Source: Candidatus Delongbacteria bacterium
GTDB taxonomy: Bacteria; UBA4055
Direction of reading: 5' to 3'
Assembly (NCBI GenBank): GCA_016937995.1
Contig: JAFGVM010000074.1
Coordinates: 1-31,460, forward strand
DNA: 31,460 bases
Positions 1-7,278 of the stretch are shown one piece after another. The notes under the pieces are model-generated. The model had not been told where the DNA came from and ran no database searches. It saw only the letters and a list, made by a program, of their open reading frames with translations. Position 1 is the first letter of the stretch. The number at the start of each line of letters is the position of its first letter. The translations under genes and the position numbers were made by a program.

Positions 1-6
1 AACGTG

Positions 7-80
7 CGGCAAAACGCCATATGGCGTTTTGCTACCAAGTTTGTGCCTGGTTAAAACGGCAAAGCGCCATATGGCGTTTT
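7..80. repeat. Two direct copies of a palindrome at 50-bp spacing
   Basis: Bases 7-30 and 57-80 are the same 24-mer with one mismatch, exactly 50 bp apart. Each contains the self-complementary core CGCCATATGGCG flanked by A and T runs. The first copy is part of a perfect 24-bp palindrome at 9-32. The second is followed by a T run and looks like an intrinsic terminator. No gene overlaps them; an ORF that begins inside the first palindrome is not credible. They could be tandem terminators of a gene left of the window, or copies of a dispersed palindromic element. Confidence 0.75.
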
Positions 81-83
81 TTT
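61..83 (+). terminator. Intrinsic terminator for an upstream plus-strand gene
   Basis: A hairpin with arms GCGCCAT and ATGGCGT (G-U closing pair, flanked by A/T pairs) runs into seven Ts at 77-83. The T run exists only on the plus strand, so the signal would end transcription arriving from left of the window. The palindrome at 9-32 lacks a T tail and could be a first, weaker stem of the same site. Confidence 0.6.
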
Positions 84-115
84 CTACTGTGTCTGCATAA
101 TTGTACATTTTTATA

Positions 116-132
116 TCACTACATTGTAGTGA
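116..132. other. Perfect 7-bp inverted repeat, possible operator
   Basis: TCACTAC and GTAGTGA flank a 3-base centre. The element lies in the 139 bp between the terminator hairpin and the end of the MOSC gene. No T tract follows and no promoter could be assigned, so a role as operator or weak hairpin is a guess. Confidence 0.25.
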
Positions 133-222
133 AAATTATTGACTTCTGCAAGTGGAAATTAAAGTCAGAAATTAGAGGGAAGAATATTAACAGTAAAATA
201 AGTTCAGTTCGATAGATGAGAT

Positions 223-669
223 CTATATCATTACAAAAAGATCATTCACTGAAACAATAGAACTTTTTAAAACTTTTGCAAACAGAAAGAACTTGGGTAG
301 CGGACACTCGTCTTTTTCTTTCCCGATGGGACAGAACTTATGGCAGTTCATTCCGATCTGAGTGATCTCAATTTCAGCACTCTCACCGATCTTAAAAATA
401 TCCCCGACAGAAATATTGGATAGATCTATTCCTTCGAGAGTAAGCGTTTCGGAAAAGTCTCCCGGAATCAGATCACCTTCATTTCTAACTCTCGGGCAAA
501 ATACCTGATCTTTTATCAGCTCCTTAGAAGTAATTGATATTTGACGGTCACCGGGTTTGTTATAAGCATCACCTTTTAAACCGATATCCTTAACTAATTC
601 ACCCGTTTGAGTCCGGGTCTTACCACCTTTTTTCTCTGCGATATTTATTGAATATATTCTTCCTTTCAT
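223..669 (-). CDS. MOSC domain protein
   Basis: This 148-residue protein consists of a single MOSC (molybdenum cofactor sulfurase C-terminal) beta-barrel domain. Visible hallmarks are GLKGDAY followed by RQISI near residues 30-47, and the C-terminal segment GMNCHKFCPIGKEKDECP with two cysteines before the first proline and one after the basic stretch. It resembles the small MOSC proteins that anaerobes fuse to or place beside MogA or MoaC. MOSC proteins bind molybdopterin-type cofactors or transfer sulfur; the exact substrate here is unknown. Its ATG shares one base with the moeA stop (TAATG), so the two are translationally coupled, which supports a molybdenum-cofactor role. It is the last gene of the fluoride channel-moeA-MOSC unit. 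Confidence 0.85.
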   Translation of the reverse strand: MKGRIYSINIAEKKGGKTRTQTGELVKDIGLKGDAYNKPGDRQISITSKELIKDQVFCPRVRNEGDLIPGDFSETLTLEGIDLSNISVGDIFKIGESAEIEITQIGMNCHKFCPIGKEKDECPLPKFFLFAKVLKSSIVSVNDLFVMI

Positions 670-1859
670 TAAAACCTCAGGAATTGAGTTTCTTCCCCCA
701 CATTTATAACTGAAATTTCCTCATCTGCAATCAGAAAACCATTAGCTTTAGCGAGAGAAAGAATATCGGCTGAACCGTTGGATTTTACCGGGGTTATAAA
801 GAACTGATCATCGTCCTCATTTATTACAGCGGGAAAAAAGTTTTTCCTGCCAGGTCTTTGCTTAAACTCTTCAGTCATAAAACCTGTTTCGAATACCGGA
901 AGTACAGGATCATAGTTCATCATTTTTTTCACAGCTGTAGTTACGAATAAAGTAAAACCTACAAAGTTTGATAAAGGGTTCCCAGGAAGTCCGAATACAA
1001 TACCTTTTGAATGCTTTCCAAAGAACAAAGGTTTTCCCGGTTTTATCTTAACTTTGTGAAATATTTTCTCAACTCCGGCTTTTTGCAGCATATCAGGGAC
1101 AAGATCGAATTTGCCCATTGAAACACCCCCTGAGATTAGAAGGATATCGTACTTTAAACCTTCAATTAGAGATCTTGACAAACTATCTTCGTTATCCTTT
1201 GCGATACCGATGTACTCTACAGGTAAATTAAGAGCTTTACACATAGCCTGCAACATTTGCCCGTTACTGTTATATATTTGACCAGTCCTAAGCTGATCTC
1301 CAGGTTCGATAATTTCGCTTCCGGTGTTTAAAATAGCGATCCGGGGTTTTGAAATAACTTTGATCTTATTGTAACCGCAGGCTGAAATAACTGCAATATG
1401 AGAAGTCTTTATCCTGGTCCCTTTTATTAAAACAAGCTGACCTTTAGCAATATCCTCACCCTGAAAACAAACATTAGCACCTGATTTGAGGTTCTTGTCA
1501 AATACTATTTTCCCGTCTTCTTTATATGTATTTTCGACTGCTATCACAGTGTCAGTAGAATCAGGTAAAGGTGCTCCTGTCATAATGCTTATGCATTCAT
1601 TATTTTTTAACTCGCCAGTAAAAATATCACCCGCAGCAACCATTCCTATATTAAAAAATTCTTTTTCATGTGTTTCATTTCCATCATGCTTAAAAGCATA
1701 TCCATCCATGGCGGATTTATCGAACGGTGGCATATCCGTTGGAGAATAAATATCCTCATCAAGGATATATCCGACAGAATCTGTGACTTTCACAGAAAGC
1801 GTGTTCAATGTATTTGAATTTTCTAATATTAATTCCCAGGCTGTTTTAAGGTCTATCAT
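669..1859 (-). CDS. moeA: Molybdopterin molybdenumtransferase MoeA
   Basis: MoeA inserts molybdate into adenylylated molybdopterin, the last common step of molybdenum cofactor synthesis, in the cytoplasm. The 396-residue length matches the family. Seen in order: the N-terminal MoeA domain with MPPFDKSAMDGYA (about residues 43-55), the MoCF-binding domain with ILNTGSEI and ISGGVSMGKFDLVPD, the signature GLPGNPLSNF (about residue 293), and a small C-terminal beta domain. An AGGAG ribosome site lies a few bases before the ATG. It starts 17 bp after the fluoride channel gene and overlaps the MOSC gene by one base. No other molybdopterin gene (moaA, moaC, mog) is in the window, so substrates must come from elsewhere. 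Confidence 0.96.
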   Translation of the reverse strand: MIDLKTAWELILENSNTLNTLSVKVTDSVGYILDEDIYSPTDMPPFDKSAMDGYAFKHDGNETHEKEFFNIGMVAAGDIFTGELKNNECISIMTGAPLPDSTDTVIAVENTYKEDGKIVFDKNLKSGANVCFQGEDIAKGQLVLIKGTRIKTSHIAVISACGYNKIKVISKPRIAILNTGSEIIEPGDQLRTGQIYNSNGQMLQAMCKALNLPVEYIGIAKDNEDSLSRSLIEGLKYDILLISGGVSMGKFDLVPDMLQKAGVEKIFHKVKIKPGKPLFFGKHSKGIVFGLPGNPLSNFVGFTLFVTTAVKKMMNYDPVLPVFETGFMTEEFKQRPGRKNFFPAVINEDDDQFFITPVKSNGSADILSLAKANGFLIADEEISVINVGEETQFLRF

Positions 1860-1876
1860 ATGTAACTCCTATTGAT

Positions 1877-2269
1877 TTATGCACCTTTTGTTTTAAGAAA
1901 TAAATTTAAAGTGAACGATCCTGCAATGACCATTAAAAAACAAATAATGTTATTCAGAGTAACGTTTAAAATTGCTGCAGCAATTCCATTTTGTTTGAAC
2001 AGGACAACGGTTTCAAGTGAAAATGTTGAAAAGGTGGTAAATGCTCCAAGAATACCGATAGTAAGAAATACTTTCAGCTCGGAAGATACTGAATAGTAAT
2101 TGAATAGAGAATAGAGTAGGCCTATCAGAAAACCACCGATGATATTCACAGTTAAAGTTCCCAAAGGAATATATGAAACAGAATTTAAACTTTGAAAGTA
2201 CCTTAAGATCAAATATCTTGAAACTGATCCTATGCTTCCGCCCATAGCTATGAATAAAAGATGCTTCAT
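1877..2269 (-). CDS. crcB: Fluoride ion channel FluC/CrcB
   Basis: A 130-residue, four-helix membrane protein of the FluC (CrcB) family, which forms dual-topology dimers that let fluoride leave the cell. Family motifs are clear: GGSIGSVSRY in the first helix, PLGTLTVNIIGGFLIG with the conserved Asn in the second, and GILGAFTTFSTFSLE holding the pore phenylalanines and the central sodium-site region. GGAG precedes the ATG. I looked for a fluoride riboswitch in the roughly 150 bp upstream and did not recognise its conserved stem-pseudoknot sequence. Its position as first gene ahead of moeA is unusual; fluoride and molybdate metabolism have no obvious link, so this may simply be gene packing. 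Confidence 0.95.
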   Translation of the reverse strand: MKHLLFIAMGGSIGSVSRYLILRYFQSLNSVSYIPLGTLTVNIIGGFLIGLLYSLFNYYSVSSELKVFLTIGILGAFTTFSTFSLETVVLFKQNGIAAAILNVTLNNIICFLMVIAGSFTLNLFLKTKGA

Positions 2270-2362
2270 CCTTGTACTCCGAATTTATTCAATTTAAACC
2301 GCAGTTATTTTGCAGGTTATCAAATATAGTCCTAAATTATGTAAAAATAAATAAATTATTCT

Positions 2363-2392
2363 TTGTTTTTAAATGTTCAGTATGTGTATATT
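2363..2392 (+). promoter_or_regulatory. Candidate sigma70-type promoter for the GNAT-RidA-HAD genes
   Basis: TTGTTT (2363-2368) and TATATT (2387-2392) are separated by 18 bp, and the -10 lies 29 bp before the chosen ATG at 2422. The region is AT-rich, so chance matches are likely. Confidence 0.4.
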
Positions 2393-2421
2393 ATGAAAAA
2401 TTATTGTATCAGGATAAACTT

Positions 2422-2868
2422 ATGACAAAAGCGGATATTGAATATTATTTTTCTGATTTCGAGGATACCGATTATGATGAACTTGTCAATTTCTGGGAAG
2501 ATACCGGAGTTGGGGGTAAACATAGAGGTGACAATGTAAAGATCATAAATGAAACTGTGAAGAACGGTGGAAAGCTGATCCTGATGAAAATGAAACCGGA
2601 CGGTATTATAATAGGAAGTGCCTGGGTAACTACTGATAAACGAAGATCTTATCTTCATTATTTCGCTATTGCGGAAGACCTTAGAGGAAAAGGATTGGCA
2701 AAAAAATTAATGAACGAAGTAATGGTCCATGCTGAAAAACTGGGCTTGCAGTTCAGACTGGAAGTACATATTGACAATGCTGCTGCGATAAGTTTGTATG
2801 AAAGATATGGTTTTGGATATCTTGGTGATTATGATATTTATATCAATAGAAGTGTACAAAAAAAATAA
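2422..2868 (+). CDS. GNAT-family N-acetyltransferase
   Basis: A 148-residue GCN5-related acetyltransferase. The acetyl-CoA pyrophosphate-binding motif is LRGKGLAKKLMNEV (about residues 87-100), followed by the beta5 and alpha4 elements ending in NAAAISLYERYGFGYLGDY, the usual end of the fold. The acceptor (protein N-terminus, amino acid, drug) cannot be told from sequence. The frame stays open 50 codons further upstream, but ATG 2422 has AGGA seven bases before it and matches the family's normal length, so I use it. It heads a plus-strand trio with ridA (15 bp downstream) and a HAD phosphatase, and is divergent from the fluoride channel gene. Confidence 0.88.
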   Translation: MTKADIEYYFSDFEDTDYDELVNFWEDTGVGGKHRGDNVKIINETVKNGGKLILMKMKPDGIIIGSAWVTTDKRRSYLHYFAIAEDLRGKGLAKKLMNEVMVHAEKLGLQFRLEVHIDNAAAISLYERYGFGYLGDYDIYINRSVQKK

Positions 2869-2883
2869 ATTTGGATGTGAGCT

Positions 2884-3261
2884 ATGAAAAGGATAATTCA
2901 AACAATTAAAGCACCAAAAGCTATTGGTCCATACAGTCAGGCCGTGGAAATTAACGGAACGGTTTATGTTGCAGGGCAAATAGGTAATCTACCCGACAAC
3001 GGTGTAGTTGTGGAAGGCGGTATAAGAGAACAGACCAGACAGACCCTGGATAATATTCGCGAAATTTTAAATGAAGCCGGTTATACATTCGAAGATGTTG
3101 TAAAATGTACTTGTTTTTTAACAGATTTCAGGGAATACAAGGATTTTAACGAAATATTTGGTGAATATTTTCAGGTGGACCCACCTGCAAGGTCAACTAT
3201 CGGTATAAGCACATTGCCTATCGGTGTTAAAATAAAAATTGACTGTATAGCTACAAAATAG
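2884..3261 (+). CDS. ridA: RidA family reactive enamine/imine deaminase
   Basis: A 125-residue RidA (YjgF/YER057c/UK114) protein. RidA proteins hydrolyse reactive 2-aminoacrylate-type imines released by PLP enzymes, protecting the cell from enzyme damage. Seen: KAPKAIGPYSQAVEING near the N-terminus, VAGQIG, the helix QTRQTLDNIREILNEAG, and the C-terminal DPPARSTIGISTLPIGVKI with the arginine that binds the substrate carboxylate in active RidA members. Length and motifs are complete. It starts 15 bp after the GNAT gene and ends 17 bp before the HAD gene. A threonine/serine dehydratase, its usual source of substrate, is not in the window. Confidence 0.95.
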   Translation: MKRIIQTIKAPKAIGPYSQAVEINGTVYVAGQIGNLPDNGVVVEGGIREQTRQTLDNIREILNEAGYTFEDVVKCTCFLTDFREYKDFNEIFGEYFQVDPPARSTIGISTLPIGVKIKIDCIATK

Positions 3262-3278
3262 TCGGACTTAAGAGTGTA

Positions 3279-3749
3279 ATGTTAGAATATAGAATAACTG
3301 AGAATAAAGTTTACAGGATCGAAAACTTAGTTTTGGATTTTAACGGAACTATAGCTGTCGATGGTAAGTTGATCCCGGGAGTTAGAGAACTTCTGAATAA
3401 AATTTCTGAAAGTATTGAAGTTCACATTATTACTGCGGATACTTTCGGAAGTGTAAGGAATGAGTTGTTAGGGATCAGCTGTAAACTTAAAATATTAGTG
3501 GACAAAGATCAGATCTCTCAGAAAAAAACTTTTATCACAGAGCTTGGAAAAGAGAGAACTGTCAGCATAGGTAACGGAAGAAATGATTCTGATATGGTAA
3601 AAGAAAGTGCGATCGGAATTTGTCTGGTCCAGAATGAATGTGCAGCTACAGAGACATTATTAAATTCAGATATCGTATCAACGAACATTATTGATGCCCT
3701 GGAAACATTACTGAAACCTGATAGGATCAAAGCGACTTTAAGATACTGA
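3279..3749 (+). CDS. HAD-superfamily hydrolase, soluble P-type-ATPase-like
   Basis: A compact 156-residue HAD-fold protein with no cap domain. Motif I is LDFNGTIAVDG (about residues 20-30), with the nucleophile Asp but Asn where most HAD phosphatases have the general-acid Asp. Motif II is the threonine in HIITADTFG; motif IV is IGNGRNDSDMVKESAIG, binding magnesium. The overall pattern matches the small 'soluble P-type ATPase' HAD group (COG4087 in my memory). The substrate is unknown. Its stop codon directly abuts the stop of the convergent MBL hydrolase gene (TGA/TCA), leaving no intergenic space. The start has only a weak ribosome site (AAGAG). Confidence 0.85.
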   Translation: MLEYRITENKVYRIENLVLDFNGTIAVDGKLIPGVRELLNKISESIEVHIITADTFGSVRNELLGISCKLKILVDKDQISQKKTFITELGKERTVSIGNGRNDSDMVKESAIGICLVQNECAATETLLNSDIVSTNIIDALETLLKPDRIKATLRY

Positions 3750-4379
3750 TCATTGCAGAAAAGGATTAAAGAGTTTTTCCTCTTTTAAAGTAGTGCTCCT
3801 ACCGTGACCGGGGAGAATAATAAGTTCATCATCCAGAGGAAGGATCTTCTTATTTATTGATCTCAGGATAGTTTCTGTGTTCCCACCATAAAGGTCTGTT
3901 CTTCCTATCGATCCTGCGAATAAGGTATCTCCGGCGATCATGACATTTTCATAGATAAAACAACAGCTTCCCAATGTATGACCCGGAGTATGAATGATTT
4001 TAAACTCCAAAGTTCCAACAACTATTTTATCTTTTTCTGTAAAAAGTTTATCCGGTCTTATTGAGATCTGTTTTCCAGATAAAGAGGAGTAATTTTTGGA
4101 AGGATCTAAAAAATACTCCTCTTCATTTTCATGAATCCACAAAGGAATGTTGAATATTCTTTTAAGTTCAATGATGGCACCGATATGATCATAATGTCCA
4201 TGAGTATTCACAATCAGCTGAGGAACGGCCTGAATGCTATCTAAGTATTTTATGATTTTACCTGCTTCTTCTCCCGGATCGAAGATTATTACCTTAGATG
4301 TTTCCGGACATTTAGCGATGATGCAGTTTTCTTCAATACCGCCAACTGTAAGAATATGGAATATATCGTTTATTTTCAT
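3750..4379 (-). CDS. Metallo-beta-lactamase-fold hydrolase (glyoxalase II-like)
   Basis: A 209-residue MBL-fold enzyme. The metal ligands are visible: NTHGHYDHIG (HxHxDH, about residues 58-67), HTPGHTLGS (about 131), AGDTLFAGSIGR (about 149) and LPGHG near the C-terminus. This layout is that of hydroxyacylglutathione hydrolase-like thioesterases; the C-terminal domain of true glyoxalase II is missing, so glutathione specificity cannot be claimed. Its ATG shares one base with the dapA stop (TAATG), so expression is coupled to lysine/diaminopimelate synthesis, with no known functional link. It ends tail to tail with the HAD gene. Confidence 0.9.
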   Translation of the reverse strand: MKINDIFHILTVGGIEENCIIAKCPETSKVIIFDPGEEAGKIIKYLDSIQAVPQLIVNTHGHYDHIGAIIELKRIFNIPLWIHENEEEYFLDPSKNYSSLSGKQISIRPDKLFTEKDKIVVGTLEFKIIHTPGHTLGSCCFIYENVMIAGDTLFAGSIGRTDLYGGNTETILRSINKKILPLDDELIILPGHGRSTTLKEEKLFNPFLQ

Positions 4380-5257
4380 TACTTTATAAGTTTGTATTTT
4401 TTTAGTACATTGGTCAATATATCCACCTTATCCTGAGACAACTCTGTTAACGGAAGTCTGGTAGGACCGGTTTCCAATCCCAGAAGCTCCATAGCTTTTT
4501 TTACAGGAATAGGATTTGTGTCGATGAACATGGTGTGACATAATTCATTTGTATACTTGGCAAGCTGTAAACCTTTCTCGTAGTCTCCCTCAAGCATCGC
4601 TTTTACCAGCATGCTCATCTGTTTCGGGATTATGTTGGAGGTAACACTGATACCGCCTTTTCCGCCAAGTGCCATCATTGAATAGATAAGATCGTCCTCT
4701 CCGGATAATATGGAAATTTTATCTTCCACAGCAAATATTATTTTTTGAACCTGTGACATTGAACCGCTGGCTTCCTTTAACGCTATAATGTTCTCATTAA
4801 TTGATAATTTCTCTACTGTTTCAGGAAGTAGATTTACTCCGGTCCTCGAAGGGACATTGTACATTACAATAGGAATGGGTGAGTGGTTTGCAACTTCTGA
4901 AAAATGCCTATAAAGTCCTTCCTGATTCGGTTTGTTGTAGTAAGGGGTTATAACAAGAGCTGAATCAGCTCCAACCTGTGATGCCATTTTACACAAACTG
5001 ATAGCTTTATTAGTGTCGTTACTTCCGCATCCTGCAATGACTTTTATGTTGTGAAAATCAGCAAATTCTGTACATAATTCAAAGATCTCACGGAATTCAT
5101 TTTCCGAGAATGTTGGATTTTCTCCTGTAGTTCCCCCGGGTACGATCCCGCTAACTCCGCCTGCTGCTTGAAAAGCTATCAATTCCTTTAATTTTTCTTT
5201 ATTTAAACTTCCGTCTTTTTTAAAAGGCGTTACGATCGCAGTGTACAAACCTTGCAT
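4379..5257 (-). CDS. dapA: 4-hydroxy-tetrahydrodipicolinate synthase
   Basis: DapA condenses pyruvate with aspartate semialdehyde, the first committed step toward diaminopimelate and lysine. The 292 residues match the family exactly. Seen: GGTTGENPT (pyruvate-binding Thr pair region), VITPYYNKPNQEGLYRHF, MYNVPSRTG with the catalytic Tyr and substrate-binding Arg, and IALKEASG with the Schiff-base Lys (about residue 161). A strong AAGGAG site precedes the ATG, and a candidate promoter lies 29-57 bp upstream. No lysine riboswitch fits in the short leader. The next gene, an MBL hydrolase, overlaps by one base. Confidence 0.97.
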   Translation of the reverse strand: MQGLYTAIVTPFKKDGSLNKEKLKELIAFQAAGGVSGIVPGGTTGENPTFSENEFREIFELCTEFADFHNIKVIAGCGSNDTNKAISLCKMASQVGADSALVITPYYNKPNQEGLYRHFSEVANHSPIPIVMYNVPSRTGVNLLPETVEKLSINENIIALKEASGSMSQVQKIIFAVEDKISILSGEDDLIYSMMALGGKGGISVTSNIIPKQMSMLVKAMLEGDYEKGLQLAKYTNELCHTMFIDTNPIPVKKAMELLGLETGPTRLPLTELSQDKVDILTNVLKKYKLIK

Positions 5258-5285
5258 TTTATATCTCCTTCACTTTTTAGTCAGA

Positions 5286-5314
5286 TTTATACAAATATAC
5301 TCGAATTTGGTAAA
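5286..5314 (-). promoter_or_regulatory. Candidate promoter for dapA
   Basis: Read on the minus strand: TTTACC (5314-5309), 17 bp, TATAAA (5291-5286), 29 bp before the dapA ATG. Good spacing and position for a sigma70-type promoter. Confidence 0.5.
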
Positions 5315-5402
5315 AAATAAAAAACAAATATTTGTTATTGAATTATTGAAATCGATTATATAGGTTACATATTAAAATTTTAATATTCATGAGAAGGTGA
5401 TC

Positions 5403-6683
5403 ATGTTCTCTGTGATAAAAAGAGAGACTATACTTATCGTATTGTTCCTTGTGACTTCAAGTTTAGTGATGTTAGCGGTATTTTATTATCATTATTATTC
5501 AAAATTGTCTGAGATCGAAAACATGAATTTAGAAGAGATCAGCAAAGAGTATAGTATTGTTATCCAAAATTATGAAAATATGGCAAAATTTCTCTATGCT
5601 CACGTCGATGGACGTGATGACATAAAAAAAATATTTTATGAATCCTCACTTGAAAAGAATGCTGAGAGGATTAAGAGTTTTGAGGATAAATTTAGAGACT
5701 TAATAGAACCTTTTTACAATGAGATCAAAAGATATGGATTTAGTGATATTCAATTAAATTTTAAAAACAGTTCTGCATTTTTGTCAATGAAAAATGATAA
5801 AGAGTCTAATTTTGAGGTTAATAAATCCAGACAGACGATAATCAACTCAAATAAACACACAAAATACACATCGGGATTAGAATATAGCGATAATGAATTT
5901 TCATACAGGTTTGTTTTTCCTGTATTTTACAGAGACGAACATATTGGCTCAATAGAATTTTCAGTTACACTTTCAATGATCAGCAGTAGTTTAGAAAGCT
6001 TATTCGGGAACAGATATCAAGTGATACTTAGTGGGAAAAAACATGGCGGTCCAATCCCCAATCTCGACATCTATAAATGGTGTGAGAATGAAAGATTTTA
6101 TGTAACCGGTCACAGAGACAAGGAAATAGAACGTGTAATTTTAGCAAGTGATCAAAAAAATGTCATTTTTGATAAACTTAGCCAATGCAGATCTTTTAAC
6201 AACCGTGTTGTAAATACTGACAAAGAATACCTCGCAGGTTTTTATTCACTGGTAGCTTATGAGGGTAAAAAGATCGGATATCTTGTCAGACTGAATGAGA
6301 ACAGATTGATAAGTGATGCCCAATATACATATAAGCTTAATTCGATTATCAATGTTCTCATTTCAATTATTTTAATAGTATTCATACTTTCTTATAACCG
6401 GATCCAGGGAAGAATAAAAGAAGTTAAAATGTTCGATGCTATGGTGGTTACAGCGAATCATCAGATCAAACAACCGCTTTCAATTATATCATCATATCTG
6501 GAAATTATGATCCATGATGAAAGTTTAGATGAGAATTCAAAAATTAAACTTAAAAAAATTTGGGCCAATGCGGATAAAATAAATCATATTCTGGAAAAGT
6601 TAAAACAGATAGATGATCCCTCTTATGTTGATTACGCAAACTTTACCAAAATGATAGATATTGATAAGAGATCCAAGAATTAA
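5403..6683 (+). CDS. Membrane sensor with HisKA-like domain but no ATPase domain
   Basis: A 426-residue protein: transmembrane helix at about 8-28, a roughly 285-residue extracytoplasmic domain (probably Cache-like by size and topology; not recognised by motif), a second helix at about 314-331, then a cytoplasmic tail. The tail holds an H-box, VTANHQIKQPLSIISSYLEI, with His near residue 353, and a second helix, so it looks like a histidine-kinase dimerisation domain. It stops about 74 residues after the His: no N, G1 or G2 box of the HATPase domain follows in any frame before rnhA. It may be phosphorylated by a partner kinase, act as a dimeric scaffold, or be a truncated relic. ATG 5403 is preferred over GTG 5397 because GAGAAGG sits five bases before it. 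Confidence 0.8.
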   Translation: MFSVIKRETILIVLFLVTSSLVMLAVFYYHYYSKLSEIENMNLEEISKEYSIVIQNYENMAKFLYAHVDGRDDIKKIFYESSLEKNAERIKSFEDKFRDLIEPFYNEIKRYGFSDIQLNFKNSSAFLSMKNDKESNFEVNKSRQTIINSNKHTKYTSGLEYSDNEFSYRFVFPVFYRDEHIGSIEFSVTLSMISSSLESLFGNRYQVILSGKKHGGPIPNLDIYKWCENERFYVTGHRDKEIERVILASDQKNVIFDKLSQCRSFNNRVVNTDKEYLAGFYSLVAYEGKKIGYLVRLNENRLISDAQYTYKLNSIINVLISIILIVFILSYNRIQGRIKEVKMFDAMVVTANHQIKQPLSIISSYLEIMIHDESLDENSKIKLKKIWANADKINHILEKLKQIDDPSYVDYANFTKMIDIDKRSKN

Positions 6684-6761
6684 TATCAGGCACTTTCAGC
6701 CCGGTAAATCTTGCTAAAAAAAATCCTTTATTACATAAAGACCAAAAAAAGAATTTTTTTT

Positions 6762-6790
6762 TTGCTTATTCATTATTAATGGCATAATTT
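6762..6790 (+). promoter_or_regulatory. Candidate promoter for the rnhA-nusB-secA-topA genes
   Basis: TTGCTT (6762-6767), 17 bp, TAATTT (6785-6790), 32 bp before the rnhA ATG. It follows an A7/T10 tract at 6744-6763 that might act as an UP-like or weak terminator element. Confidence 0.4.
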
Positions 6791-6822
6791 TCCTACTCAA
6801 AAAATTGTGAAGCTGTTATTTA

Positions 6823-7263
6823 ATGAAAGATGTTACTATATATACCGATGGAGCATGCAGCAATAACCCGGGACCAGGAGGATGGGGAGCGATAATAATG
6901 TATGGGAACATCAGACGTGAATTATCGGGTTACGAACCGGATACAACGAATAATTCTATGGAGCTGAGAGCTGTTATCGAGTCGCTGAAATTGCTTAAAG
7001 AGAGTTGTAATGTAAAATTGTACACAGATTCAAAATATATCGTTGACTCTGTAACAAAATGGGTACATAACTGGAAGAGTAACGGTTGGAGAACTTCAAA
7101 AAAAGAACCGGTTAAGAATAAGCATCTTCTCGAAGAAGTATTAAAATTGTCGGAAGTGCATAAAATAGAGTGGCATTGGGTCAAAGGACACGATGGAAAT
7201 CAGTTTAATGAAGAATGTGATCTGCTTGCTAAAAACCAAATAAAGATACATTCATCTAACTAA
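6823..7263 (+). CDS. rnhA: Ribonuclease HI
   Basis: RNase HI cuts the RNA strand of RNA-DNA hybrids (R-loops, primers). The 146-residue length is typical. All four catalytic acidic residues are visible: Asp in YTDGACSNNPGPGGWG (about 8), Glu in NSMELRAV (about 48), Asp in YTDSKYIVDS (about 68), and Asp in NEECDLLAKNQ near the C-terminus, with the active-site-region His in KGHDGNQ. The handle region WKSNGWRTSKKEPVKN is also present, as in the E. coli-type enzyme. It opens a run of closely spaced core genes; nusB follows after 15 bp. Confidence 0.97.
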   Translation: MKDVTIYTDGACSNNPGPGGWGAIIMYGNIRRELSGYEPDTTNNSMELRAVIESLKLLKESCNVKLYTDSKYIVDSVTKWVHNWKSNGWRTSKKEPVKNKHLLEEVLKLSEVHKIEWHWVKGHDGNQFNEECDLLAKNQIKIHSSN

Positions 7264-7278
7264 AGAAGAAATTTAAAC

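Noticed and set aside
21-215. Open frame of 64 codons at the left end
   Set aside because: It begins inside a palindrome and reads through the terminator hairpin; no ribosome site and no recognisable domain.
2270-2421. Fluoride riboswitch upstream of crcB
   Set aside because: I did not find the conserved stem and pseudoknot sequence in this AT-rich spacer.
3767-3786. AAAGAG/CTCTTT stem as terminator for the HAD gene
   Set aside because: It lies within the MBL coding end, has only a six-pair A/T-rich stem and a short T run; not strong enough to list.
5258-5402. Lysine riboswitch upstream of dapA
   Set aside because: The leader is far too short and lacks any multi-stem structure.
6744-6763. 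A7/T10 tract as terminator after the sensor gene
   Set aside because: The stem would be made of A-T pairs only; no GC-containing arm.
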